DNA from: Pigmentiphaga humi
GTDB lineage: Bacteria; Pseudomonadota; Gammaproteobacteria; Burkholderiales; Burkholderiaceae_B
Reading direction: 5' to 3'
NCBI RefSeq assembly: GCF_900606115.1
Contig: NZ_UWPJ01000015.1
Location: forward strand, 62,001 to 126,000
Length of the DNA stretch: 64,000 nucleotides
Shown one piece after another: positions 52,822-63,178 of this stretch. The notes beneath the pieces are model-generated. The model was given only the letters and a program-made list of their open reading frames with translations. It made no database searches and was not told the origin of the DNA. Position numbers and translations under genes: made by a program. How positions within the stretch are numbered: the first letter of the stretch is position 1; every line of letters begins with the position of its first letter.

Positions 52822-53244
52822 ATGAACATCGGAATGAAACGCTATGCCGCCGGATTGACGATCGCCGCGCTGGGCGCGCTTGCCGGCATGTCGGCGCAGG
52901 CGGCCTCGGGCGATGCGACCTATCAGGAAGAGATCGCGCGCTGCAACAGCGGCCAGTCCGGCCAGGACCGGGCCACCTGCCTGCGCGAGGCGGGCGCGGC
53001 TCGCCAGGAGGGGCGGCGCGGCAATCTGAGCAGTGCCCAGGACTCGGCCTACGAAAGCAACCGCACCGCGCGCTGCGAGGGCTTGCCCGCCGCGGACAGG
53101 GCCGATTGCCTGGCGCGGCTGGAGCGCGGAACCGAATCGGGCAGCGTGAAGGGAGGCGGCATCCTGCGCGAACGCCGCGAGGTGATCACGCCCCGGCCGT
53201 CCTCTCCGGCCATGCCCTCGGGCGCCGGCCCCGCCATGCCCTGA
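52822..53244 (+). CDS. Small secreted protein, unknown function
   Basis: The 140-residue product has a Sec signal peptide (about 1-27, ending SAQAAS), four Cys in the mature part in two C-x(11-12)-C pairs (ARCNSGQSGQDRATC and ARCEGLPAADRADC), which look like a repeated motif and could form disulfides, and a Pro-rich tail. I do not recognise a named family. It would sit in the periplasm. It is divergent from the MarR gene with a 249-base gap and is followed after 139 bases by a two-component operon. Confidence 0.72.
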   Translation: MNIGMKRYAAGLTIAALGALAGMSAQAASGDATYQEEIARCNSGQSGQDRATCLREAGAARQEGRRGNLSSAQDSAYESNRTARCEGLPAADRADCLARLERGTESGSVKGGGILRERREVITPRPSSPAMPSGAGPAMP

Positions 53245-53344
53245 TTCCGGGAGGCGGCCGGCCGCCGAACCCCTTCGGAAGCCACCCCGGCCCGAAGCGC
53301 CGTACGGAACCCGCGGAGCCGCCTGCAAAGGCGGTCCGCAAAGG

Positions 53345-53350
53345 TAGAAT
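53345..53350 (+). promoter_or_regulatory. -10-like box TAGAAT before the response regulator
   Basis: TAGAAT lies 33 bases before the GTG start of the OmpR-type gene. The -35 is weak (CTGCAA at 16 bases). Confidence 0.35.
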
Positions 53351-53383
53351 AGCGCCAGCAGACATTCGATCGCTGGGGGTTCG

Positions 53384-54106
53384 GTGCGCATCGCCATTTT
53401 GGAAGACGATCCCGCACATGCTCGGATCATAGAAAAAACTTTGTTGTCGGGGGGGCATGAGTGCACCGTCTATGAAGACGGCCGCGCCATGCTGCGCGGG
53501 CTGCACCGGGACGCCTACGACGCTTTCGTGCTCGATTGGCAAGTGCCGCACATCGAAGGGCCGGAGATCCTGGGCTGGATACGCCGCCACCTGCCGGCGC
53601 GGGTGCCGGTGCTGTTCGTAACCGCCCGCGATGACGAGCAGGACGTAGTCGCCGGCCTGCAGGCCGGAGCGGACGATTACATGACCAAGCCGATCCGCCC
53701 CGTGGAACTGCAGGCGCGCGTGGCCGCGCTGCTGCGCCGCGCCTACCCCGAGACGCAGCAACTGTCGCAGCCGGGCTTCGGCGCCTATGCCTTCGACCTG
53801 CATCGCCGCGAGATCCGGCGCGGCGAGTCGCTCATCGAACTCAAGCCCAAGGAATACGAACTGGCGGTGTTCCTGTTCCGCAACCTGGGCAGGCTGCTGA
53901 CCCATGCGCATCTGCTCGAAGAACTCTGGGGAACCAGCGCCGTCGATACCCGCACCGTCACGACGCATATGTCGCAACTGCGCCGCAAGCTGGACCTGCG
54001 CCCCGAAAACGGCGCGCGCCTCGTGCCCGTCTATGGACTGGGCTATCGATTCGAACGGATCGCCGCGGATGGACAGTCCGGCGAAGCCGCTCCGGGGGAT
54101 GCATGA
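53384..54106 (+). CDS. OmpR-family response regulator
   Basis: The 240-residue product starts at GTG and has a receiver domain with acidic EDD at 7-9, phospho-acceptor Asp51 (FVLDWQVPH) and Lys in DDYMTKPI, and a winged-helix trans_reg_C domain with LKPKEYELAVFLFRNLGRLLTH and VPVYGLGYRFER. It is the first gene of an operon with a LysM/FecR protein (ATGA overlap) and a CHASE2 sensor kinase, so the three should act in one pathway. Target genes are unknown. Confidence 0.92.
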   Translation: MRIAILEDDPAHARIIEKTLLSGGHECTVYEDGRAMLRGLHRDAYDAFVLDWQVPHIEGPEILGWIRRHLPARVPVLFVTARDDEQDVVAGLQAGADDYMTKPIRPVELQARVAALLRRAYPETQQLSQPGFGAYAFDLHRREIRRGESLIELKPKEYELAVFLFRNLGRLLTHAHLLEELWGTSAVDTRTVTTHMSQLRRKLDLRPENGARLVPVYGLGYRFERIAADGQSGEAAPGDA

Positions 54107-55821
54107 ACGACTACGAACGCGCGGGACCAGCCCGTGATGAAAAGCGCCCCCGCACACCGTGGGGAGTGTTCATCAAGCCGGGGCTGTTCGCTGCCCTGGG
54201 CTGCCTGCTGGCTATCGCGAGCAGCGCCGGCGCGCAGCCGGTGGGCGAGCCGCTGCGCCATGAAGTGCGCACTGGCGATACCTTGTACGACCTGGCGCAG
54301 GCCTATCTGGAAGACCCGGGCCAGTGGCCCGAACTGGCGCGCGCCAACGGCAATCCCCGTCCCAACCGGCTGCGGCCGGGCTCCATCGTCCTGGTGCCCG
54401 ATGCCTTGCTGCGCCGCAAGCCTGGCGGCGCGCGCATCGTGCACGTCTCGGGCGAGGTCCGCTACGCCACGCGCGGCGGTGCGTCGGGCGTGCTGGAAAC
54501 CGGCATGAAGCTGATAGACGGAGACCGCGTAGAGACCGGCAGCGGCGGTTTCGCCACGCTGGAAATGGCCGACGGTTCGGTAGTCCGGATCACCGGCGAT
54601 TCGGTACTGCGGCTGGACCGGGTCAAATACAGCCTGGTCAAGAAGCGGGCGGATACCGCGCTGTCGCTGGACAAAGGGCGCGTGGAGTCCAGCGTGGCGC
54701 CGCAGCGCGCCAGCGGCAGCCGGTTCCAGGTCGGGACGCCGCTGATGGCGGCCGGCGTGCGCGGAACGGAATTCGGCGTATCGGTGGCCGGCGGCAATCG
54801 CGCCACCAGCGACGTACTCGAAGGGGAAGTCGAGCTGCAGGTCGGCCGGTCCGGCAATACCGCGCGCGTGCTCGCAGGCAGCGGCGGCGCCGTCGCCGCG
54901 GGCGACACGGTGCCGGCGCTCGCGCCGCTATTGGCCGCTCCCGACCTGTCGGGCGCTCCGGCCCTGCAGCAGCGTCCGCTGATCGACCTGCCGTTCCCGG
55001 CGCTGGCGGGCGCCGCGTCCTACCGCGCCTTCATCTGGCCGGCGCAGGCGCCCGGCGGGGTGGTCGGCAACGTCGTGGCCGAGGGTCCGCGCGTGCGTTT
55101 CGCGGGGCTGGAGGATGGCGACTACGTCGTACGGGTGAACGCCATCGACGCCCTGGGCATCGAGGGGCGCCCCGCGGTCTTGCCCATCCGGCTCAAGGCC
55201 AGGCCCGAGCCACCCGTCACCCTTGCGCCGCCCGACGCGGGCACGATAGAGGCAGGCGAGGCCACCCTGCGCTGGACGCAGGCAGAAGGAATAGCGAGCT
55301 ATCGCCTTCAGGTGGCGCGCGACCAGGCCTTCACCGACCTGATCGTGGACGAGGCCGCGCAGCAGGGCGAATCGCGCACGCTGCCGGGCCTGTCTTCGGG
55401 CACGTATTTCTGGCGGATCGGCAGCGTGGCGGCCGGCAAGGACGGCCGCCCGGACGCCGGGCCCTTCGGCGATCCGAGACGCTTCATGGTGCGCCTGCCG
55501 GTGGCGGGCAGCCTGGGCATGGCGCAGGACGGCGACCAGGCCGTGCTGAGCTGGGACGGCGAAGAGGGCCAGCAATACCTGGTCCAGATCGCCCGCGCGG
55601 CGGATTTCTCCACGATCGTGGCGGAGCAGCGTACGGCGCAGCGCCAGTGGGCGCTGGACGGCCTGCCGGGCGGCCAGTATTTCGTGCGCATCCAGGCCAC
55701 CGACGGCGATGGCTACGTGCGCGACTTCACGCGTGCGCAGCAGTTCCGCATCTACCGCTTCGTGCGCAGCGGCTCCGGTCCGTTGCGCATGGGCGACGGC
55801 CAGGAAATCCAGCTCCAGTAG
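54103..55821 (+). CDS. LysM/FecR-domain protein of a CHASE2 two-component operon
   Basis: The 572-residue product has an N-terminal cytoplasmic stretch, a signal-anchor or signal peptide (about 27-44, ending AGAQP), a LysM domain (about 53-98, HEVRTGDTLYDLAQAYLEDP), a FecR domain (about 112-250, GVRGTEFGVSVAGG) and two or three Ig/FN3-like repeats (about 320-560). The LysM should bind peptidoglycan, so the protein may sense or anchor to the cell wall in the periplasm. FecR domains often signal to membrane partners. Its ATG overlaps the regulator stop and it ends three bases before the CHASE2 kinase start. Confidence 0.88.
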   Translation: MNDYERAGPARDEKRPRTPWGVFIKPGLFAALGCLLAIASSAGAQPVGEPLRHEVRTGDTLYDLAQAYLEDPGQWPELARANGNPRPNRLRPGSIVLVPDALLRRKPGGARIVHVSGEVRYATRGGASGVLETGMKLIDGDRVETGSGGFATLEMADGSVVRITGDSVLRLDRVKYSLVKKRADTALSLDKGRVESSVAPQRASGSRFQVGTPLMAAGVRGTEFGVSVAGGNRATSDVLEGEVELQVGRSGNTARVLAGSGGAVAAGDTVPALAPLLAAPDLSGAPALQQRPLIDLPFPALAGAASYRAFIWPAQAPGGVVGNVVAEGPRVRFAGLEDGDYVVRVNAIDALGIEGRPAVLPIRLKARPEPPVTLAPPDAGTIEAGEATLRWTQAEGIASYRLQVARDQAFTDLIVDEAAQQGESRTLPGLSSGTYFWRIGSVAAGKDGRPDAGPFGDPRRFMVRLPVAGSLGMAQDGDQAVLSWDGEEGQQYLVQIARAADFSTIVAEQRTAQRQWALDGLPGGQYFVRIQATDGDGYVRDFTRAQQFRIYRFVRSGSGPLRMGDGQEIQLQ

Positions 55822-55824
55822 CGC

Positions 55825-58134
55825 ATGGGTCCGCGCCGCCATCGTCCATGGGTCCGTGCCGCGGCCGTCGCCGCCGGCCTGTGCCTGGCGGCGATGGCCG
55901 GATTCCACGGGCTGGGCCGCCTGGACGCCCCGGTCTACGACCTCCTCGCACGCCTGGATCCGCCCGCCGCCAGCCCGCAGGTCGTGATCGTGGCCATCGA
56001 CGAAACCAGCCTGGCGCAGATGGGACGCTGGCCCTGGAGCCGGGACCGCCAGGCGGACCTGATCGAGCGCATCGCCGCGCAGCAGCCCGCCGCCGTGGGC
56101 CTGGACCTGCTGCTGTCCGAACCTGCCGCGGACGCCGGGCAGGATGCCCAGATGGCCGCGGCCCTGCGGCGCAGCGGCAACGTCGTGTTGCCCGTATTTA
56201 CGGCGCGCCGGGAGGAGGGCGAGGTCGTGCCCATGGTGCCGGTCGAGCCATTGGCCAGCGCCGCGCGCGCACTGGGGCACGTGTCGGTCGAAGCCGACGA
56301 CGACGGCGTGGTCCGAAGCGTCTTCCTGCAGGAAGGGACCGGCGGCCGGCAATGGGAGCACTTCGCGCTGGCGCTGCTGCGGGCGGGGGGCTTTGCCGTT
56401 CCCGAGCCGCTACCCGGCCAGCGCGCGCCGCAAGCGGCTCGGGAGCCCGCCGCCGGCCGCTGGTGGCGCGATCATTGGATGCTGGTTTCCTATGCGGGCC
56501 CGGCCGAAACCTATCGCACCATTTCCGCCGCGCAACTGTTGTCCGGCCAGTTGGCCGACGACGCGCTGCGCGGCCGCATCGTCTTGGTGGGTTCGACGGC
56601 CACAGGCCTGGGCGATGTCTATCCGACTCCGCTGTCGGTACGCCACCGGTTCACTCCGGGCGTCGAGATTTCGGCCAACGTGGCAGGCAATCTGCTGTCG
56701 GGCGTGACCCGGCAGGCGCTGGCGCCCTGGCATACGGCGCTGCTGACACTGGCGCTGGTGGCCTTGGGCTTGCCGGCGCTCTGGCGTTGGCCGCCGCTGC
56801 GCTCGGCCATGGCGTCCCTGGCGGGCATCGGCATCTGCCTGCTGGTCTCGGGCGTTCTGCTTGCCGGGGCCGGGAGATGGTTCGCGCCGGGCGCGGCCAT
56901 GGTTTCCATCGCCGCGTTCTACGTCGCGTGGAACTGGCGCCGGCTGGAACATGCCGCGGCCTATCTGGTCGATGAGCTGGCCCGGATGCGGCGCCACGGC
57001 GGAGGAAGCGGCCAGGCGCCCGAGCCGGTCCGCAAAGCGGGCGGCGACCTGATCGATCGCCGCATCGACGATCTCGCGGCGGCGACCGAACGGCTGCGCG
57101 ACGTCCAGGCCTTCATGTCCTCGGTCATCGAGAGCCTGCCGGACGTGGCCGTCGCCGTCGGCGAGGACGGCCGCGTCCGGCTCGCCAACCAGGCGGCGCA
57201 GCGCTATTTCGGCCACGCACTGGCCGGAACCGCGCAAATGAAGAACCTGCTCGCCGGACTGGACGCCGCCGCGGGCGGCGGGATGGATTGGCCGCCTGCA
57301 TTCCGGCCGGGGCAGCCGGTGGAATGCCGCGACGCGGCCGGCCGCTGCTTCCTGTTCGAATACGCCCGCTGCTCCGGCCTGGAAGGCATCGAAGCCGCCT
57401 GGATCGCCACGCTGGTGGACATCACGCCGCTGCGCGAGGCGGAGCGGCGCCGCGACCAGGCCCTGCGTTTCCTGTCCCACGATATCCGCTCTCCGCAGGG
57501 CGCCATCCTGGCCTTGCTCGACCTGTACCAGGACGATCCCGCCGAGATGCCGCAGCAGGAATTGCTCGCGCGCATACGCCGTTACGCGCAGCGCACCCAG
57601 GCGCTGGCCGAATCTTTCGTGGAACTGGCGCGGCTGGCTAACACGCCGCTGCGGCGCGAACCGCTGGACGGCGTCGACGTGGTGCTGGATGCCTCGGATG
57701 AGTGCTGGAGCCGGGCCCAGGCCAAGCGGATCACGCTCGAGACCCGGGTGCCCGACGGCGAGTGCCTGCTGGAAGGCGATCGCGCGCTGCTGACCCGAGC
57801 CTTGATCAATCTGATCGGCAATGCCGTCAAATTCAGCCCGTCCGGCAGCCGTATCGACTGCCGCCTCACGCGCATGGACGGGCAATGGTGTTTCGCGGTG
57901 CGCGACCAGGGCCGGGGCATCGCCGCCGGCGACCTGGCGCGCCTGTTCCGGGAGTTTTCGCGCGTAGGCCGCCACGACGCGGGAGATGAGCCCGGCTTCG
58001 GCATGGGCCTGGCGTTCAGCAAGGCGGTGGCGGAGCGCCATGGCGGCCGCATCGAGTGCGACAGCGAATTGGGGCGCGGCAGCGAGTTCCGCATCCTGCT
58101 GCCGGCATCGGGCGGCCACGCCATGCAAGCGTAA
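55825..58134 (+). CDS. CHASE2-domain sensor histidine kinase
   Basis: The 769-residue product has an N-terminal membrane helix, a periplasmic CHASE2 domain (about 30-285, with IVAIDETSLAQMGRWPWSRD), three membrane helices (about 300-370), a PAS-like region (about 425-530), and a kinase core with His552 (RFLSHDIRSPQGAI), NLIGNAVKFSPSGS (N box), and GFGMGLAFSKAVAERHGG. It should sense an extracytoplasmic signal and phosphorylate the OmpR-type regulator two genes upstream. The LysM/FecR protein between them may be part of the signal input. Confidence 0.92.
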   Translation: MGPRRHRPWVRAAAVAAGLCLAAMAGFHGLGRLDAPVYDLLARLDPPAASPQVVIVAIDETSLAQMGRWPWSRDRQADLIERIAAQQPAAVGLDLLLSEPAADAGQDAQMAAALRRSGNVVLPVFTARREEGEVVPMVPVEPLASAARALGHVSVEADDDGVVRSVFLQEGTGGRQWEHFALALLRAGGFAVPEPLPGQRAPQAAREPAAGRWWRDHWMLVSYAGPAETYRTISAAQLLSGQLADDALRGRIVLVGSTATGLGDVYPTPLSVRHRFTPGVEISANVAGNLLSGVTRQALAPWHTALLTLALVALGLPALWRWPPLRSAMASLAGIGICLLVSGVLLAGAGRWFAPGAAMVSIAAFYVAWNWRRLEHAAAYLVDELARMRRHGGGSGQAPEPVRKAGGDLIDRRIDDLAAATERLRDVQAFMSSVIESLPDVAVAVGEDGRVRLANQAAQRYFGHALAGTAQMKNLLAGLDAAAGGGMDWPPAFRPGQPVECRDAAGRCFLFEYARCSGLEGIEAAWIATLVDITPLREAERRRDQALRFLSHDIRSPQGAILALLDLYQDDPAEMPQQELLARIRRYAQRTQALAESFVELARLANTPLRREPLDGVDVVLDASDECWSRAQAKRITLETRVPDGECLLEGDRALLTRALINLIGNAVKFSPSGSRIDCRLTRMDGQWCFAVRDQGRGIAAGDLARLFREFSRVGRHDAGDEPGFGMGLAFSKAVAERHGGRIECDSELGRGSEFRILLPASGGHAMQA

Positions 58135-58212
58135 ACAAAGCTGATGCACGCGGAAACTCCGCCGCCTCATGGATTACAATCCCACCCTTGGTAAACGGGG
58201 GCAGTGGTTTGC

Positions 58213-58362
58213 ATGGCGGAGCGGATTGTAGTGATTCTTATTTTGTGCGTGGCGATTGCCACGCCTTTCGGCATGGCCTGGCTGGCGGCCAATGACCTGC
58301 TGGTCGGCGTGACCGACTTCCCGCCTCCGCGCGCGCTGTTCGGCATTCTGCGCCTGGCCTGA
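58213..58362 (+). CDS. Possible 49-residue membrane peptide
   Basis: An ATG at 58,213 opens a 49-codon frame that begins MAERIVVILILCVAIATPFG, a single hydrophobic helix, and ends in GILRLA. It lies 78 bases after the CHASE2 kinase and ends 24 bases before a strong hairpin, as a genuine last gene would. There is no good ribosome site, and no family is recognised. Confidence 0.4.
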   Translation: MAERIVVILILCVAIATPFGMAWLAANDLLVGVTDFPPPRALFGILRLA

Positions 58363-58386
58363 TCCCTTCTCGTTTTCCGCTCTCCG

Positions 58387-58413
58387 GACGCGCCCGGGTA
58401 TCCCGGGCGCGTC
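58387..58413. terminator. Strong bidirectional terminator-like hairpin
   Basis: GACGCGCCCGGG and CCCGGGCGCGTC pair over 12 bp around TAT, between the plus-strand kinase operon (or the small ORF) and the minus-strand lipoprotein gene. It would end transcription from both sides. Confidence 0.65.
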
Positions 58414-58425
58414 TCGTTCCGCCGG

Positions 58426-60363
58426 TTATTTCGGCAGTTCCTGCTCGATCTCGTATATCGCCGTGGTGCCGCTGACTTCGTTGCCCACGATGAGCAGCGG
58501 CTTGCCGTTGGGCGATTTGGCGGCTGGCACGAAGGCCAGGCCCTCGGGGCCGAGGTCGCCCATGGTTGCCAGGTTCGCGTCCGACGGCTTGCTGCTCCAG
58601 TCGCTGCGGGTGTTGAAGTAATCCACGAACACCGGCGCGGCAGGGGCGGTGATGTCGTAGACCATCACGCCGCCCATGCGCTCCAGGCCGATGAAGGCGA
58701 AGGTCTTGCTTCCGATCTCACCCAGGGTGATGCCTTCGGGTTCCGGCCCCTTGGCATCGCTGCGGCTGTCGAAGGTGCCGGCCTCGTCATGCCCCGAGTT
58801 GAAATACTGGACGCAGGGAATGTCGCGCTTGGGGCCGAGCTTGCAGCTATCGCTGGCCAGCAGTTTCTCGAACTGCGCGCCGGAGTCCCAGACTTGCTTG
58901 CCGCTTTCGTCCCAGATCGAGAACGAACGGCCGCCGTAAGCATAGAGATGGTCGTACATGATGCGGTCGCCGGCCGCGTCCTGCACGCCTTTGGCGTTGA
59001 ACATCACCGGATTGCCGAAGCTGTCCTTGCGATAGCCCATGGTCCACGAGATCTGCAAGCGGCCGAGCACGTCGTCGTCGCGGCATTTGCCCGGGTTGCC
59101 CGCAGCGGCGCCGCAATAGGCGAAGGTTTCCGGGTTGAGCAAGGCGCCCGCCGCGAGCTTGTCGAGCTGGACGGGCAGGTCGTCGCCGCGGCGGCGCGCA
59201 AAACCGTCTTTGTGGACCAGGTGCTTGACGCGGAATTCTTCGACGAAGCCCTTGCTCGCGTCGCCGGCCCAGTAGGAATCGTCGTCCTCGCCCCAGGCGC
59301 GCGCGTCGCCTTCGTTCGCGGTTACGAGATAGGTCTTGCCGCCGGCCGCGTAGGCGGCGATGGCGTCGGGCAGGTACATGCCCAGCACGCCGGGATAGGT
59401 GCGGATGTCCAGCGCGGCGGGTTCGTCGCTGGCGTCGAAGGCGTTGGCCTCGAGGCCATGGTCCTTGTAGCCCAGCGGCAGGATGTCGGTCACCTTGGCG
59501 GCGGCGATGTCGATGCGGGCCAGGGCGTTGTTCTCCTGGAGCGTGGCCCACGCGATCTTGCCGTCGGGCGAGACCGCGATGTACTCCGGCTCGAAATCCT
59601 GGGCGGCCGAAGCGCCGAAGGCGCGCTGGGGCATGGACGGCGACGGGCCGTAGATGCGCACGCCGCGCTCACGCAGCTCGGCTTCCTTGCCGTTCCAGGC
59701 GGCAAATCCGGCCACGCGCGCGACCGGCGCGGCGGGGTTGCTGACGTCGATCACGCTGATCGAGCCTTCCGGATCTTTCTGGTAGTCGTCGCTGGGCTCG
59801 CCTTCGTTGGCTACCAGCAGGGTCTTTCCGTCGGGCGTGAACACCAGCATGTCGGGCAGGGCGCCCACGCCGACCTTGCCGAGCAGCGCAAGCGTATCGG
59901 CCTTGTAGAGCGCCGCATGGCCCGGGTCGGTCTTGGCGGCGGCCTGCACGGCCACGGCTACGATGCCGCCGTGGATCGCCACGCTGTTGATTTCGGCGCC
60001 AGCGGCGATGGCGGAGGCATCGAGTACGCCGACATGCTTGGGATTCGCCGGATCGGCCATGTCCAGCACGTCGACCACTCCCTTGCGCGCATTGACCACG
60101 AAACTACGCTTGCTGTCCGGATCGAAAGCCGGGATCTCCGCGGCGCTGACGGCGAACTCGCCGGCCGAATAGCGGCCCAGCATGCGCAGGCTGATGCGGG
60201 TCGGCGTGGCTTCGACGGGCGTTTCGACCACGGGGTCGTCGGCCGGCGTCGCGCCGCTGCCGCCGCCCCCGAGGCAGGCCGCCAGCGGAATACTGAGGGC
60301 CAGGGTGCAAATGCTGCGGGCAAGCACGCTCATGCGCGCGGCCCGGAAAGAAAGTGTCGTCAT
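58426..60363 (-). CDS. Choice-of-anchor I family lipoprotein (beta-propeller)
   Basis: The 645-residue product has a lipoprotein signal (PLAACLGGGG, Cys30), a short Pro/Thr linker and then a propeller-like domain with repeats such as MLVFTPDGKTLLVANEGEPS, YIAVSPDGKIAWATLQENN and LVTANEGDARAWGED, ending with FVPAAKSPNGKPLLIVGNEVSGTTAIYEI. This is the choice-of-anchor I/alkaline-phosphatase-like family, of secreted or surface location. An enzymatic activity cannot be confirmed. A Met at 60,333 is an alternative start. It stands alone between the hairpin and tadA. Confidence 0.88.
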   Translation of the reverse strand: MTTLSFRAARMSVLARSICTLALSIPLAACLGGGGSGATPADDPVVETPVEATPTRISLRMLGRYSAGEFAVSAAEIPAFDPDSKRSFVVNARKGVVDVLDMADPANPKHVGVLDASAIAAGAEINSVAIHGGIVAVAVQAAAKTDPGHAALYKADTLALLGKVGVGALPDMLVFTPDGKTLLVANEGEPSDDYQKDPEGSISVIDVSNPAAPVARVAGFAAWNGKEAELRERGVRIYGPSPSMPQRAFGASAAQDFEPEYIAVSPDGKIAWATLQENNALARIDIAAAKVTDILPLGYKDHGLEANAFDASDEPAALDIRTYPGVLGMYLPDAIAAYAAGGKTYLVTANEGDARAWGEDDDSYWAGDASKGFVEEFRVKHLVHKDGFARRRGDDLPVQLDKLAAGALLNPETFAYCGAAAGNPGKCRDDDVLGRLQISWTMGYRKDSFGNPVMFNAKGVQDAAGDRIMYDHLYAYGGRSFSIWDESGKQVWDSGAQFEKLLASDSCKLGPKRDIPCVQYFNSGHDEAGTFDSRSDAKGPEPEGITLGEIGSKTFAFIGLERMGGVMVYDITAPAAPVFVDYFNTRSDWSSKPSDANLATMGDLGPEGLAFVPAAKSPNGKPLLIVGNEVSGTTAIYEIEQELPK

Positions 60364-60430
60364 CTGAAGTCATCGTCCTTGGGTCATACCGGGCGCCATC
60401 ATCATTCAGCAACATGACAGTCATATGTAA

Positions 60431-61935
<1,505 letters not shown>

Positions 61936-61947
61936 GCCCCGGGCGCG

Positions 61948-62412
61948 TCAATCTTCGCCCGGGCGGCCTCCGTGGCGCCCGTTGGGCTTGCCGTCGGCCA
62001 CCTTGATCGATTCGACGTCGTAGTAATGCTCGTCGTCGATGTCGTCGGTGGTGAAACGGCGGTCGTCGAGGTATTGGGGCGCGGGCACGGTCTTGCCGGC
62101 GCGCCGGTGCCGGTAGAGCGCGGCGCGCGCCAGCATCAGCGTGGTGGCGGGCACGGTCATGGTCAGGAATACCGCGATCAGGATCTCGTGCAGCGCCGGG
62201 CCGCCGTCGGTCGTGGAGAAATACAGCATCGAGGCCAGCAATATCGCCACCAGGCCCATGGTGGCCCCGAGCGTCGGCCCGTGCAGGCGCTGGTAGAAGC
62301 TGTGGAAGCGCCACAGGCCCAGGCAGCCGATCAGCGTGAGCAGCCCGCCGCCCACGAGCAGCAGCGAAGTCAGGATTTCCGCCCAGATGGGCAGGGAGGC
62401 GGCCTCGTTCAT
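61948..62412 (-). CDS. mnhG: Monovalent cation/H+ antiporter subunit G
   Basis: The 154-residue product has three membrane helices and GGGLLTLIGCLGLWRFHSFYQRLHGPTLG, the MnhG/PhaG/MrpG hallmark. A long charged C-terminal tail (about 115-154, DDRRFTTDDIDDEHYYD) is not usual for the family. It is the last gene of the operon; its ATG overlaps the mnhF stop by four bases. The complex exchanges Na+ or K+ for H+ and supports pH and salt balance. Confidence 0.92.
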   Translation of the reverse strand: MNEAASLPIWAEILTSLLLVGGGLLTLIGCLGLWRFHSFYQRLHGPTLGATMGLVAILLASMLYFSTTDGGPALHEILIAVFLTMTVPATTLMLARAALYRHRRAGKTVPAPQYLDDRRFTTDDIDDEHYYDVESIKVADGKPNGRHGGRPGED

Positions 62413-62690
62413 TCGATGACCTCGCCGCGCAACAGGAACTTGGCCAGGGCCACTGAGCTGACGAAGCCCAGCAGCGCGATGGTGACCGCCCCTTCGAAAT
62501 ACTCGGTACTGCCCACGCGTATGCCGAGCACGAGCAGCATCAGCATGCCGCAGATGTACATGGTGTCGAGCGCCAGCACGCGGTCTTGCGCGGCGGGGCC
62601 CTTGAGCAGGCGCAGCGTGGCCAGTAGCATGGCGACGGCGATGCACAGCAGCGCGAACAGGCTGGCCCAGGAAAGCAGCATGCCGTTCAT
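62409..62690 (-). CDS. mnhF: Monovalent cation/H+ antiporter subunit F
   Basis: The 93-residue product has three membrane helices with RLLKGPAAQDRVLALDTMYICGM, the MnhF/PhaF motif. Its ATG and stop overlap the neighbours by four bases each, so the subunits are translationally coupled in the order D-E-F-G. Confidence 0.93.
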   Translation of the reverse strand: MNGMLLSWASLFALLCIAVAMLLATLRLLKGPAAQDRVLALDTMYICGMLMLLVLGIRVGSTEYFEGAVTIALLGFVSSVALAKFLLRGEVIE

Positions 62691-63178
62691 TCGAAAATCT
62701 CCATCAGCGGCTTCTCGTAGCGATTCTTGAGAGTGTCTATCCAGCGCTGCTCGTCGTCCAGGTCCAGCACGTGGATGAGCAGGCAGCTGCGGTCGTCGGT
62801 CAATTCCACGCATACCGTGCCGGGAATGGCGGTGATCACCACCGCCAGCGTGGTGATGCCGTGCGCATCGCGCATCGTCAGCGGCAGCTTGATGAAACCC
62901 GAGTTGTGGCGGCGCGCCTTGGGGCCGAGGATGATGCGCGCGACCTCCAGGTTGGACATCAGGCTGTCCCGCAGAACCACGCCCAGCAGCCGCAGCGCGG
63001 CGCCGGGACGGGACACGGCGGCTTTGACCGGCCGCAGCGGCGCGGTCCAGCGCGGGACCGCGATGGCCAGCGCCGCGCCCAGCAGGATGTGGCCGGGCGA
63101 GAGCGTCTGATTGAGCAGCAGCCACATGGCCAGCAGGACCAGCGATGTCATGGGCCAGGGTAGGAGGCGTCGGATCAT
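62687..63178 (-). CDS. mnhE: Monovalent cation/H+ antiporter subunit E
   Basis: The 163-residue product has two N-terminal membrane helices, then the MnhE-type core with SNLEVARIILGP and IKLPLTMRDAHGITTLAVVITAIPGTVCVEL. Its ATG overlaps the mnhD stop by four bases. It is a subunit of the Mrp/Pha-type antiporter. Confidence 0.93.
   Translation of the reverse strand: MIRRLLPWPMTSLVLLAMWLLLNQTLSPGHILLGAALAIAVPRWTAPLRPVKAAVSRPGAALRLLGVVLRDSLMSNLEVARIILGPKARRHNSGFIKLPLTMRDAHGITTLAVVITAIPGTVCVELTDDRSCLLIHVLDLDDEQRWIDTLKNRYEKPLMEIFE

Noticed and set aside
56410-58170. 586-codon minus-strand frame opposite the CHASE2 kinase
   Set aside because: No motif is visible; composition is that of an antisense shadow.
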